This document shows positions 21,190 to 33,317 of a DNA stretch of 64,000 bases, in pieces. Positions within the stretch are counted from its first letter, which is position 1; each line of letters begins with the position of its first letter. The DNA lies in NCBI RefSeq assembly GCF_022376445.1, contig NW_025955139.1:1-64000 (forward strand). Reading direction: 5' to 3'. Below the pieces are notes generated by a model, which saw nothing but the letters and a program-made list of their open reading frames with translations, made no database searches and had not been told where the DNA came from. This DNA is from Fomitopsis serialis (taxonomy: Eukaryota; Basidiomycota; Agaricomycetes; Polyporales; Fomitopsidaceae). A program made the translations under genes and the position numbers.

Positions 21190-22365
21190 ACTGAGCGAGT
21201 ACGGTGAGAAGACGGGATGAGGTTAGGGTGGAGGTGGTCGTTAGAAGGGCGGTAGGCGTTCAGCTGTACGTGAAGGAATCGAGCAAGGCTGGTCGTCGAC
21301 AGCGGGTAAGGACTATGGTCAGCGTCGGTGCCTGCGTGAATGGCATCGCGGGGTACGTACCAACCAGTGCACTCGCTGTCAGTGAGCTTCGAAGGAGAAG
21401 ACGGAGCTGAGGGGCCATCCCGGGGTGTCTGCGATTATATACTGCATCGGCTAGCGCTGTGCGGTCGACCGCGGATATCGGTGATGGTGCTCAGGTCACT
21501 GTCCACGTTGCGCTGAGACACCCTTCGACCGCCCAGCACAACTCAGGTGAGCGCCGTCTGGATTCCATGGGATTGGCAGATCAGCTGTGGCCCGAGGATC
21601 AATGTTGGTCTCATACGCGCCCGGTCACCACGGCACAATTCCCGAACGTGTGCGGTGGTGGGGAGCGACCTACGTACGTACTCCCGTCGGATGCGTACGA
21701 GACCTGGGGAAATGACAGGGTGTGATCTGACATTGCAAGACGCTAACAAACCCATAAACGTAGCAGCTGCACCGTACATATTGAGTCGAAACCCAAACCC
21801 CGCGCCTGCGCAGTGTCTTCCCGTTCCCCAGGGCACGGTACCGTTACTTATGTTTCCATCAAATTCGTGGGGAGCGGGAACGCTCGGTGCACCGCTTTGT
21901 GGTCGCCGCCCCGCCAGGAACAAGACACGGGTGATGCTGTCTTGATCGGTGCCCGCGCCTGCCGGTGAACAAGTCGTTCTGGCGCCCACACCGCGGCCAC
22001 TGAATGGCTCCTTCTCCCGTGAGCCGCGCTTCCAAATTCCCGTCAACCCGAGTCGACCGGCGCATGGCAGATCCCGACTCGGGCGGCCTCGCGCCGCCCG
22101 GGTTTCGATCCCGGCGGTGTCAGCTCCCCCGACTCACCATAAATCGAGCTGGTCTCTCCGAGTCCGAGGCAGACCGCGAGTACGACGCACGTCTGTGTGA
22201 GCTTCGCAGTGACGAGCTACTGCACTATGCGCCCGGATCCAGACTGGCTGAGAGACGGTCAGCCGCAACACAACCCTGTAATCATCATCCGCATTCGCTA
22301 CTATGCACACAGCACACCCACCGACCGCCACCCGCCGCACGTACATACATCGCCGACATCAGCGA
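21190..22365. other. Intergenic region of unit B
   Basis: The first part is the likely promoter of the secreted protein gene. The remainder matches blocks of unit A. A GC-rich hairpin (CGGGCGG...CCGCCCG) lies around 22078-22100. No gene is recognised. Confidence 0.35.
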
Positions 22366-23838
22366 TCACCAGCGCAGCGCCGGGGACAGCCCCCCCGGCA
22401 TCGGCATCCCCTCCGCGTCGCCCGCCTCCGCGCCGTCCGTGTTCCCCAGCTCCGCGCGGGTGCACCCCAGCGCAGAGCTCATGCGCATCAGCGGCGGCGG
22501 CGGGACCTTGTCCTCAGGGGTGACCTCGCCGCCCCACACGCTCAGCTGCCGTCCAGGGAGGGGCAGCGGCAGGGGCATGGCGATCCGCAGCCCCGCGAGC
22601 TTCGTCGAGATGTCCGAGGAGGGAGCAGGGCGATGGCTCGGCCGACGCGCGCCCGCGGAGAGCGCGGTCGTGGTGGATGCGATCTTCGCTGTCCCTGCCC
22701 CGAGCTTGTCAGTCGACTTCGCGAGCTCGCGAGCACGGAGCGCACGTGCGCGCAGGCCAAGCGTGGGCGACCCGTCCGGCGAGACGCAGCCCTCCGGGCA
22801 CGCGCTCAGCGTGCGCTCGAGCGGGGGCGGGACCGGGACGCCGCCCAGCTGCACGGGCAGGCTGACCACGCGGTCCTTGCCCGCTGTCTGCACTCTGCGC
22901 TGCGGGGCGGGTGCGAGGCCCAGCGTGGGGCTGTCGGGCATCGGCATCGGCAGCGGGGCGGAGGGCGCGACGGGCGGGCGCGGGGGGCCGGGCAGCTCGC
23001 GGACGGGCGGCTTGGGGCCCGCGCGCGTGGGCAGGCTGAACACGCGGTGGGTGGGCGTGCGGCGGCCGTGGGGGTGCGCGCGGACGGACCAGGGGTGCCG
23101 CCTCCCGGGGGACAGGGGCATGTGCGCGTCGCCGGGGGGGAGGGCCTGCGTGTGGTCGGGGAGCGCGAGCGGGGCCCAGACGAGCGGGAGGCGCGCGCGG
23201 AAGGAGCGGTGCGCGCGGGCGGTGGGGGGCGGGCTGGGGGGCTCGACGGCGACGTCGATGATCGTCTGGTCGCTCGCGGGGGAGAGGGGCGGCTCCGCGT
23301 CGGCGTCGGCGTCGTCGGCACCGCGGTCGACGGTGGGCAGGGGCGGGGAGTCGTCGCTGGGCAGGCCGTACTGCTGGCGGACGGCGAGGACCTGGGACCT
23401 GTACTGCGCGGGCGCGTCAGGCGGGGTGGCGGCGGGTGACGCGGGACGGACGCAGGGAGGACGTACCCAGTTGGAGAGCATGCATTGCGCGGCGGGCGCG
23501 GCCCACGTGAGGCCGTCGAGGTCGGCGGGCTCGAACCTGACGGACGCGAAGGAGCGCTCGAGGAGGAGGCGTTGCTCCTGCGGGGCGCCGGTGTAAGCGT
23601 CTCTACGTCAGCACCGGAAGGCCGCACGCACCTCGGTCATCTTGAGATCCTCGAGGTCCTCGCGGTCCTGCTCCTGCTCCTCGCGCTTGAGGGTCGCGAG
23701 CCTCTGGAGGGCGCGCGGGCCGAGGTCGCGGACGGGGGCGGACGGGTACGCCATCTGCGAGCTCCTGAGGATGGGGCGGGGTGGGTCGACGTTGCGTCCT
23801 GCGACGAGGGAAAGCATCGGGTGGAGGTGGAAAGCCAT
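22366..23838 (-). CDS. Orphan Pro-rich protein, 451 aa
   Basis: Three exons (23838-23632, 23577-23467, 23403-22366) join in frame, with GTGCGT and GTACGT donors. The first 110 residues look globular and helical: PVRDLGPRALQRLATLKREE, then MTEEQRLLLERSFASVRFEP and GLTWAAPAAQCMLSNWYRSQ. The rest is disordered and rich in Pro, Ala and Arg. A second in-frame ATG (MAYPSAPVRDL) could be the true start. No family is recognised. The gene is absent from the equivalent place in unit A. A long open frame on the opposite strand is a GC-driven shadow. Confidence 0.65.
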
Positions 23839-25545
23839 GCTGGCGGAGTGGAAGTCGCGAAGCGAAGGCCTGCCAGCAGGGAGACTGAGACGGATCGAAG
23901 GAGTGTCGGAGCTGGCGAGAGCACAGGGAGGACGCGGACTTGTGCCAGACAAGTGAAAGTGGAGGGCAGAGGCTGAAGACGGCGGCCTCAAGCAGGCGTC
24001 GCGCGGAGTAGGCGGATTGCAAACGAGGCCGACAGGCGTGACCGGTGTGAACGAGCGGCTAGGGGCAGTCCATGGCACGGAGGCTGGCGTAGGAATCGAA
24101 GTAGGGCACGTGCTGGGCGACGACAGCAGGCCACAGACCTGCGCTGGGTCGAGCGTCGTGGCGGACTGCGGACGCGGAGGCAGAGCGTGAGATCTGATCG
24201 CGATCAGCGCCACCGCGACCCAGCCACCGGCCAGGCACCGATCCACTCCCTCGGGTTCATTAGGGTTGCTCCACGTCCTCCACAGCCTGCTCGAGCGCGA
24301 GGCTCCTCTGTCCGCGAGACGTGCGAGGCGTAGAACATCGAGGCTATGACACAGGACTCCGCGTCGGTGCGTCTCCTCCGAGCTGAGTCACCCCTAACCC
24401 AAGCTCGTCCTTCGATGCTGCCGTAGTCGGTGCTCCGTGACCACGTACGACTGCTCGTGCAGGCTGCCGTTCGCACGATCGAGTTCTTGACGCCAGACGG
24501 TCCCGTAGGACGCTCCACCGCCTCAGTTCCCGGTTGCTCCCAGCCTGGGTGCTCTCTCCCACGCAATACTCGGTTCGAGCAACAGTCAAACGGCCAGCAC
24601 GCTTAGCAACAGCGTGCAGAGCGCACACACCGGCCGGGCGTGTCCACTCTCGTGGGCAACACATGCCATACACGACACCGCAGCAAACTTTGCCGCGCCC
24701 GGAGTCGGTACGGCTTGCCGGTTCTGAATGGTGTCCGGTCTGTCGTCAGCAGGGGGCTCCTCCAGGCTGTCGCGGACTTGATCGATGTCATCTGAATTGA
24801 ACAAGTCCCACAATGGGCTTCTGCTGTTCCAGCAAGGATGGTCAGCCGTGTTATTCCCTGGCGAACCGTAGGCTGAGCGTCATCGATATATGCGTGGTGT
24901 GTCGGGTCAGAGCGGCTGAGGTGTGCGTAGTTGCAACGAGAAGGGGAGGCTATTTCTGCAGGTTCGCTGCATCCTTATCTAACCTCCCGATCGAATGTAT
25001 TGATCGTCTACAGGCGTGTTAACCTGTAGGTCCACCGAGCCGGCGATCGCGCGCTCCGTCGCTCCCCGGTAACTTGGCGCTGGTACTCTGTGACATCGCG
25101 CCACATCTCGAGCCTGATGTACAACACTACGAGCGTCCTCTAGTTCCTATGCGTCTTTCCGCGCCCCTAGAACCGCACTGCGCCCATGTGAGTCTCCGCT
25201 GGTCACACTGTGCCATGCCGTTTGTCCTCGGCTCCAATGGCCGACTATCGCGTTCCCATGAGCGTGCGACCATCAACATGCCAGTGAAGTCACATCCGCC
25301 CCGAGTTCCATCATCCTGACGCTCACCCAGAACGAATCGGTTGCAGGCCGATCCTTGGCGGCACCACAGACGCCTCGGTGCTGCGCCTGGCAGCGACGCA
25401 CGCACGCACAGATATCTGTTTGCGGAACAACTCACACATCTGTATATAGATTCCGAGGCATGTATGCCGGTACTTACGTGGGTCCTATAACGTCCCAAGA
25501 GATTCTGACACGCTATAGCCTGGCTACGCTATCAGGAACCAGTAA
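23839..25545. other. Intergenic region with degraded duplicated sequence
   Basis: The first 400 bp are the 5' flank of the orphan gene and the end of unit B. From about 24330 the sequence weakly resembles 51330 onward, the flank of the 52-kb NmrA copy. The motif near 25255 (CCCATGAGCGTGCGACC) recurs at about 26793 and, as CCCATGGGCGTGCGACC, at 52129, marking repeated upstream flanks of the NmrA copies. No gene is recognised. Confidence 0.4.
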
Positions 25546-26480
25546 CGGCTGCGAAGAAACTCATGGCCATTTGAGGCCCGGGTGCGACGGGGACTTAGGT
25601 GTGCATATGATCCCTCTGAGCGTCGACCAGGCTATCTGTATCCAAATTTCACACGCGATCTTAGGGCGTCCGCCGCCGCCGCCAACTTGATTCTGCAGGA
25701 CCACGCACAGCACGCCGCCCGATCGCACGTCCGCCGCGGTGCAAACTCTGGCGAAGGACCGCACCGGTTCGACGGATGTTGGGACGTGTTCAGCGGCGCC
25801 GTAAGGCATCTTGACCGGGACCGCTTCGCTGAGTGCTGATCGAGCGACGACGGAAAACCCAGGACGGCCCGGGGAGTGAGGAGAGGCAAGGTTACACCCT
25901 GGTCGACGCTGCCCTGCCGGCGTGCAGTGCTTCGTGCGGAGCACAGTATCGGGCTCTGAGTCCTCGATTCTCTCTGCTGGGGAGCTTGTTTCTCAGGTAC
26001 GAGGGTGGGGGGATGCTACGTATACCCGTATTGATATTGATTCTGCCGCCATGCCAGTGCGTGGGGGAATCCTCACGTCACACAATACACCCGGGTGAAA
26101 CGACCCGGGCAGCTCCTACGAGACCATGGAATATCGCTCGCACACGGTGTGTCATCGCGACAAGGACTAGATGGAATTCCTTCATCGGATCGTGAAGGGG
26201 ACCACATTATGACCGCGTGTCCGTCTCTGGTGCACAAGACAGCCCTCGCCAGCTCGCAGGCACGGCACTCTGCGTCGAGCGGGACTTATCGGCGATCGAA
26301 AAGGCCGTCTTCGACCACTGGGAGGGGAACCCGGAAGTTCTGCCGAGTCCAACCACCAGCTTCTGTACCGCGCCGACGGTCGACTCGCGCCGCTCGACGT
26401 CTGCGCGAGCGTGGAAAGAAGCATGTACTGCTCAGGATGATGTCGACCACCGAGCACTGATCCCGGCGGCACATGTATGC
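25546..26480 (+). pseudogene. Decayed NmrA-like gene copy
   Basis: The start region (GGCTGCGAAGAAACTCATGG near 25547) corresponds to the first exon of the gene at 27059 but runs into stop codons at once. Later stretches (GATGTTGGGACGTGTTCAGC near 25777; CCCGGGCAGCTCC near 26103) follow the intact copy in order, with many indels. It sits directly upstream of the intact copy, as a tandem duplicate would. Confidence 0.7.
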
Positions 26481-27058
26481 TCCACACGGACGTCTTGTGG
26501 ACGTCGGCCGCCTGTTCCTGTCATTCGTTGCCAACGGCAGACCGGGTGTCGTCGATCCGGTGGGTCCGACTCGGACGAAATTGCGTACACGAACATAGGT
26601 GTGTACACCTGTAGGTCCGTGGAGCCGGCGCCCGTTGTGATTGGCCATCTCCGAATTTCTGCCCGCCTGGAGCAGGCCTTGACCCTATCGTGGAACTAGA
26701 TGGCCTAGCGCCTTACGATCACATCGGCCTGTGACTCATCAGGCTGCGATTATTCGCTGACCAAACCTTGCATCACCATTTCGACCAGCATTCCCATGAG
26801 CGTGCGACCGCTTGATGCCCATATACCCTTTGCCTCCTGACAGCGGCTCACCGGGAGCAGGCCGCTTGCAGTCCCTTTCATACCGACTTGGTACGTGTCT
26901 GGTCCTGGTATATGTACGGAGATCTGTTCGCTGATCTGTTCGCACACTCATTACAGATTCCGAGGACTCGCGAAGGTTTCAGAAGGGCTATAAGGTGCGT
27001 GAGCCCTCGACCGCCTCGAGAGATTCCGGCAAGATAGAGCCTAGTTTCGTTATGAAGG

Positions 27059-28263
27059 ATGGCTGCGAAGAAGCTGATAGCAGTCTGCGGGGCGACGGGG
27101 AACCAAGGTGCGCACAGTATCCCTCTGGATATGATGAGTTTCAACTTGATCTCGCGTCACCACAGGAGGATCTGTCGCCAAGTTGTTGCTACGGAACCCG
27201 GAACAATACGTGGTCCGGGCGCTGACTAGAGACCCTACGTCGGCCCCGGCACAAGCACTAGCGACGCTGGGCGCGGACGTCGTGCGGGTGGACCTCACCG
27301 TTCCGACGGACGTCAATGAAGCGCTACAAGGATGTTGGGGCGTGTTCGGCGTCACGAACTTCTATGACCCCGTACGTCACCCTCACCCGAACCGCTACTG
27401 CATTAGTTGACGGATTGGACGTCAGAAAATCAAGGATGACCCAGAGAGTGAGGAGAGGCAGGGCAAGAACCTGGTCGATGCCGCCTTAGCTGCCGGTGTG
27501 CGGTGCTTCGTGTGGAGCACGGTACCAAGCTCCGCCATTCTCTCTGGCGGTAGGCTCGTCTCCCAGGTGTACGAGGGTGGGGGGATTCCATATGTCTTAT
27601 TTGCATACATCCTTATGGCGGCGTCTCAGGGAAATACCACGTCACGCAGTACATCCAGGAGACAGGTCTTCCCGCGACCTTCCTTTACACGGGCAACTTC
27701 TACGAGAACATGGTCTATCGCTCGCACATGGTGTATCACCGCGACAAGGACCAGGTGGAGTTCCTTCAGCCCATCGTGAAGGAGACTACGGAACGCACGT
27801 ACACCTTCTTTATGTGCGCGAGACGGTACTGACCAGGTCTCAGTCGCGATGCTCTACGTCGAGAAGGACCTGTCTGCTATCACGAAGGCCGTATTCGACC
27901 ACTGGGGTACGGAGCATGCGGAGCTCAACCACAAGTTCCTTTACTGCGCCAACGCGCGGCTCACTCCGCTCGATATCTGCGAGAGCGTCAAGAGAGGCGC
28001 GTACTTCCCTGGATACCGCCGCCACCCAGCGCTGACACCCCAGACCTCCAGTGACGGGAAAGTCGTGCGTCTACACGGTTCTCCCGACGACGCATGTACC
28101 CGATCGCGACATCATGCTTCACCTCTACAACGAGATGGGGATGTACGGCGCGCAGGAGATCCCGGACGAGCACGTCTTGAAGTTGGGCGTGCGGCTGCAT
28201 GACATCGACGACTTTGTGCGGAGCAGACTGGCGCCGCACTTGGGCTTGCCGGTTGTAGGTTAA
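27059..28263 (+). CDS. NmrA-like NAD(P)-binding family protein
   Basis: Six exons join in frame to 311 aa: 27059-27107, 27166-27371, 27426-27576, 27630-27794, 27844-27996 and 28052-28263. The N-terminus MAAKKLIAVCGATGNQGGS is a Rossmann nucleotide-binding loop (G-A-T-G-N-Q-G). VVRALTRDP, then WGVFGVTNFYDP, FVWSTVPSS and TGNFYENMV follow, as in NmrA-like proteins, which are atypical short-chain dehydrogenase relatives used as redox sensors or regulators in fungi. Exon 4 and exon 5 can only be joined in frame using GC donors (GCACGT, GCGCGT), where the 52-kb copy has GTACGC and GTGCGT. The gene is therefore either using GC-AG introns or starting to decay. It converges on a zinc-finger gene, an arrangement repeated at 52-55 kb. 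Confidence 0.75.
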
Positions 28264-28741
28264 GGGGCGTTTGTCGACGAGAACGCGCGCAGAGCGCCAA
28301 TCTTGACACTGGTTGATGCGAGCGTTAACATCAATTGCGTGCGGCGCAGATTGCCAGGAGTACCAATCTTCAGTACGTATTCTCATTGGATGGGACAGTA
28401 AGAGAAGTACTACCCAAAGCAGAGACATGCAGTGGGCGTTCTGAGTCGCATGGCTCCGGTTGACGCTCGCAGGGGACAGGGGTAACTACGTCTCGGAGCC
28501 TTCCGACGTCGCAGTGTCCTTGGTGTATTCCAACCGCCTTCCGCGGCCAGCCAGACACACTTCATATCGGCCGCCGGGCTGAGCGCGCAGCCGTTCTAAA
28601 GATTCCAAACAGCCAGAGCAAGGAGAACGATGCTTGAGGTCAACAGGTGTTATAATGATTACCGCGGGCCGTTCCACAGGCCACCGTCTACATTCATGCC
28701 AGTAAGCCCATGAGCAACAAGTGTGTACGCCCTACATACCT

Positions 28742-29809
28742 TCAAATCCCCAGGTCATCATGTCCACATGAAGCCAGCCGGTGCCTCCGCAACGATCCCC
28801 GCCGAGTGAACTCCTGCCCACACCTCTCGCACTTGATCTTCCTTGCGACGCCGCGGGCGTGCACCTCGAAGACGTGGCGGCGTAGGTTGCATATGAGCAT
28901 GCATTCCCGCGTACATCCGTTCCACAGGCAGCGTACCCGGGCATCCTCGTTGCTGACGCCGGAGGGATGCACCTCCCTGAGATGGAGAGCCAAGGCAGCC
29001 CTCGTGCGCTCGATCCGCGCCCCGCAGCCGTTCCATCGACAGTGAAAGCGTCTCGTTTCCGCTTGTTCTGGGCCGGTCAACGTTCCGGGCACGGGAGGCA
29101 GCTGCTATAGTCGAAGCTTGAGGAGCGCCTACGTGCGTCATGGACTGTGCTCCTTACCATCATATCGGCGGCACTGAGAGCCGCGCCTGAAGGTCCCGAC
29201 TGGCTAATGGGTCCTCGGGAAGCTTTACCACCGTTGGTACTACGGAACGAAATCATCGAGTTCCTGTTCACGGTGGATCCGCTTTCGACCTGCAGGAACA
29301 AGCGCTCTCAATACTCGACAGGCCCATAATAAGTAGTAGAAGCTTACAGGGCCCGGGGTAGTGCTGTTGAGCTGTGAGGAGTGTGGAACCTCTAGGCTGG
29401 CATGTTGCGGACGATCGTCGCGGCAAGAATCACTACCTATGTTGAGTATGGGTGTCATATCCATCGCTGCTAGCGGCGCCGGCGAATGTGGCACCCATGA
29501 TATGTAATCTGCCTGAGCCAGACTTCGGGTCAGATACGTATTCCGGCGAGATTGTGGAGACACACATACCGGCTGGCCATGGTATTGTGGGAGGTTCGAC
29601 CCATTGCCAACAGAGATATCGTATTTCGGTTCCGGAAGAATACCGGTAGCTGGACACATTTGATACGGCCCGGTGAGGGCCTGCTGTGTCACGGGTAGGC
29701 CATGTATGTGGTAGGTACGTGGACTCAAACGCGAGAAGTCGACTTCGAAAGGGAAAGGGTTGGTAGGGAATCGATCACTGACAACCGATGCTTGCGTCAG
29801 ATGTGTCAT
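28742..29809 (-). CDS. Three-finger C2H2 zinc-finger protein (family member 3)
   Basis: Four exons join in frame to 299 aa: 29809-29570, 29512-29348, 29289-29158 and 29104-28742, all with standard donors and acceptors. The N-terminal 180 residues have no recognised domain. The last exon holds CRWNGC...H-x4-H, CLWNGC...H-x4-H and a C-x2-C finger CERCGQEFTRRGSLRRHR whose final position is Cys (C2HC). A nuclear DNA-binding role is inferred. It differs from members 1, 2 and 4 in lacking the tiny first exon and the 18-nt exon. Confidence 0.82.
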
Positions 29810-32719
29810 AGGATAAGGCGACGGCGCACTTACCTAGAACGAGAGTGATCGCTCATACCTGCAGGGAGGAACTAGCAAGTAGCAATGAAGTCTGAGGGAC
29901 TGTTCGATGAGGCTCAGGCGACGGGTAACTAATGTGGTGCTTCATGACCCACCCAACCTTTATAGCCAGTGGGTGGAAGACGCCTGGAACTTGCATCAAC
30001 CAACTATGCTCCTTCAGGTGCGTATCGCCAATGGCCAACTGCCGAACACGATCACAGATAGATTCAGAAATATGCCGGGCAGGCAGGAAGCGCATGGACC
30101 GTGAATTGAGCGCTCATGGATGCTCAGAACCATTTATTATTCCTACCGGGAGGTAAGGATAATACAAGGTTTGCTGATGAACGTACTGGTCGTGGGGCCA
30201 GCGTCAGGCGCTCAAGAGAGCGCGCGCGAATCTTCGCCGACGTTGTTGGGGTGCGCTGCTACATACGCGCTTGCGGTCTCTAGCGAGGCGCGCTGCACCC
30301 CAGATACAAGTTGTGAACACTTCTCCAATATCTTCCTCTATCTTGTCCCGATGCTTCTTCGTGAACGGCCGATCAAGCAGGGGGTTCTCTTGTGATGGAG
30401 ACGCGCGCGATCCTAAATATCAACGAAGAGTGAATGTCGGATCGACAGGAAGATAGGCGCGTCGCTAGCAGCGTCAATGAATTCAAGACGAGCATGCGTC
30501 CGTCGGCTCACACCCTATTATCTGCGCGCGAAATTGAAGTAGAACACACTGCAGGGCGCTCGCGGAAAACGTCCGCGGGGCAAGTGACGCTGCCCCTGTG
30601 CAGGCATTTGATGATGCTTCTCCGCTGTCTGCCGTCTCGCACCACCAGAATTCCACGCTGTGGATCTCGACAAGACGCTGGAGACCTCCAGCGACCAGGC
30701 GTAGGCTTCCACGAACATAGACCATCGCAGTGCATCGCCATTGATGAGCAGAAAGATGGCAGATACGAGCGCGAACTCTATCCACATTTCGACCGCCCAT
30801 GCGCGCCAGGTCAAGAAGAGAGTGATCAATCAGTGCATGTTCAATGACGGGCGTGGTAGGAATCCGTAGGATGGCGTCTTGACCTTCGGCTACCCTCACC
30901 GCCATTGTAGGCGCTTCCCGCCCGCGCGACAAGTGGCCCATGGATAGCGTTCAATCGCACAGCAGTTCCATCCAGTTGAGAATGCGTTTGGTAACCAAAC
31001 CAAAGCGATTGACGTGGGTACTCAAGTACTCACCGATGACCATGCGGCTTCCGGCAGACGCCAGCGCACAGAGGCGGTGGATGGCGCGTCTCATGGGGCC
31101 TCCATTGGTAGATGGTGCACGGAGATGCATGGGGGACGGAAGGCCCCTTCGCACTATTTCCCCTCCCCCGCGTGTGCTTCATCGCGACTTTGAGGGGCCA
31201 AGTGCGTATCCGCCCGGTTTCTTAGTCGCCTGAGGCCGATTTGAGGTTAGCTGGACTTGGAGACTGCTCCCTTCTCTCCGACAAACTGATACGCTGCTGG
31301 GGGGTTCCGCTAGAGGTGTGCGACGGAGAGGAGCACACCACAGACAGTGTGCACACTGTCAACAGCCATGATAGTAATACAGGGATGAAGAGAGTCGGCT
31401 CAGCGCTTGACCGCCGGTGGTCGGCAGTTTCCTTAAACGGGCAGGCGGCGGTTGCGCGTGATCGATCGGCGGGCCCGGCTCTCTCCGTCGGCCTCCCTGC
31501 GCACTGCCCAGTATTTTATTTTATATTGCTCGCATCATAGCTCTGTCTCTCACCAGCGAACTACTAACGATCTCGTATGAAAAAACTAGCAATCATGCTC
31601 TCGTCTGCCAATAATGTACGTGCTGAAAGCCTTACAGTTGTGCCAAATTTGCCCTCTCTAACCCCAAGCACAGTTACCTACAGCTGATCCAGCGACCTGC
31701 TCGGGCGGAAGTTGAACGGGAACGCATAACTTAGTAAGCTCTTAATCGATTGACACTGTTGCCTGAGGCCTCGAGGCAATGCCGCGTCTACCACTCGTCC
31801 ATTGCCATATTCCTCTGACCGGTTTGGTGCAACGCCTCATGGTGTGTGCTTCCATGCTCCTCCCTATGTCCCTGAATCTGTCAGTGAACGAGCTGATAAA
31901 CGCTGTACATGTGCTGACTTTCTAGTAGGGCGCCTCAGGGACCAGCCGTTACGGCGCTCAAGCTATAGCTCAGCTTCGTTTCTGCGACGCCCGTTCCCGG
32001 GAGATCATGCGCGTGGATCTGAATACGTACGATGCGAGTATACGAGTACCACTCAGGGCACTCTTCCTTCAGATCTTTGGACGGCTATCTGCGGCAGGCG
32101 GGCGTCCTATCCCGCGCTATGTTACTCTCGGAACAATGCAACATGGACGCTGCGCACGCGTCTACCCCCGCGCCTGGCTGAGCCGCTCAAGCCATGGCCA
32201 GCTTGGACTTGAATCTCGAGCTCCAACGCTCTCGTTACCAATCGCAACGGACAAGCGAAGTCGCGGCAGAATAAAGGTAAGTAGTTTCCTAGTAAAATGT
32301 ATTGAATCTCGGGCTTCTGAGAGTCTTCTTGACTGTCCTGACGAGCCTCTCGTGAACCTTTAGGAGGCACTATACAGCGCCTTCGAAGATTGGCTTCGAA
32401 CGCCCACATCGACGAACGTTGCATGCGATATCCTGAATCTTTGACTCGACCAGTCCCAGTCAAGAGCGCAAGCGCAGCCCGGGCTCGCCCCCGTTATCTG
32501 GTGTTTCACGGATTGGGTGGGTTTAGCAGTCATGATACGTATGCATGGCAGCGCGCAGATTGGCGCGTCGGTCATCCGAGTCCACTGAACGCCAGCTCGT
32601 GACTCGGGAAAGCGGCAACTTGCGATGTCACGGTTCCCAGTCTGCTTTTGCCGCCATCGCGCTCAGTATGTGCGACTCTTGGCGCCCACCCGTGGCGTAT
32701 CGCGGAAGTACACAGGGCG
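29810..32719. other. 2.9-kb region with no supportable gene
   Basis: It contains the 5' flank of the zinc-finger gene, then low-complexity and unique sequence. A minus-strand frame around 30518-30829 starts with a hydrophobic stretch (WIEFALVSAIFLLING) that could be a fragment of a membrane protein, but no splice partners or family are evident. Confidence 0.3.
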
Positions 32720-32732
32720 CTCTTGGTGAGCT
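32720..32732. repeat. Target-site duplication of the LINE, 3' side
   Basis: CTCTTGGTGAGCT here is identical to 45994-46006. It directly abuts the poly(T) run that marks the element's poly(A) tail on the minus strand. Confidence 0.9.
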
Positions 32733-33317
32733 TTTTTTTTTTTTCTTTTTTGATTCCTTTTATTGTCCGCGAGGGCCTAGCCCTATGTAGACAAGACTCT
32801 GGCTCTACGAGTAAGTACGGGTATGTTCTATAAGGATCAGGCTGAGCATGAGCTCATCGCCGAAGCGAGAGCTTGAGGTTGTAAAGTAGGAGAGTGGAGT
32901 GGAGTGGGGTGTCGAGGCAGTGACCGTAGCAGTAGTGTGTATGTACAGTAGCAGAAGACGCGGGCGCAATGAGATCGGCGGGGTTGGGTCTATATACGAG
33001 TTGAGTCTATGTATGAAGGAAGTGGACTCCCGCCCGGGAGACGACACACGTTCGATATGGCTAACAGACTGGACGAGCGGTCTGGCTCAAAGCTGGGCGC
33101 GAACGAGGTGCACGGGGCTGACTGTTGCAACCTGCCGCCCTCAGGTGCGACCCGGCATCGCAACGCTCGTCCCGGCTCCTACTGTGACCGTCGCAGGCAC
33201 TGTTCGCTTTCTCTCTGGCGCATCGGTAGAGTCGGGTGTATAGTACAATGGAGCTCGGGCCTGTAGTAGGGTAATCTAGTAGGGTCATGCGGAACAAAGA
33301 GAGGGGAGGGAAGTGGG

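Larger units (their letters stand above)
20235..24250. repeat. Second unit (B) of the tandem segmental duplication
   Basis: Matches 16640-18880 in ordered blocks, starting with AGCTGGTCTGCACGT (about 20238; A copy near 16710) and ending with a shared block near 24190-24230 (A copy near 18555-18600). The unit is longer because it contains the orphan gene at 22366-23838. Confidence 0.75.

Noticed and set aside
22078..22120. tRNA-like T-arm (GGGTTTCGATCCCGG)
   Set aside because: The loop is misregistered by one base, and no acceptor stem, D-arm or anticodon arm can be built around it.
22004..23596. A 530-codon plus-strand open frame
   Set aside because: It lies antisense to the spliced 451-aa gene, is rich in Arg/Gly/Ser from GC-rich codons, and has no motif or splice support.
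30518..30829. Membrane-protein gene fragment
   Set aside because: There is only one hydrophobic stretch in an unspliced frame, with no family match or plausible neighbouring exons.
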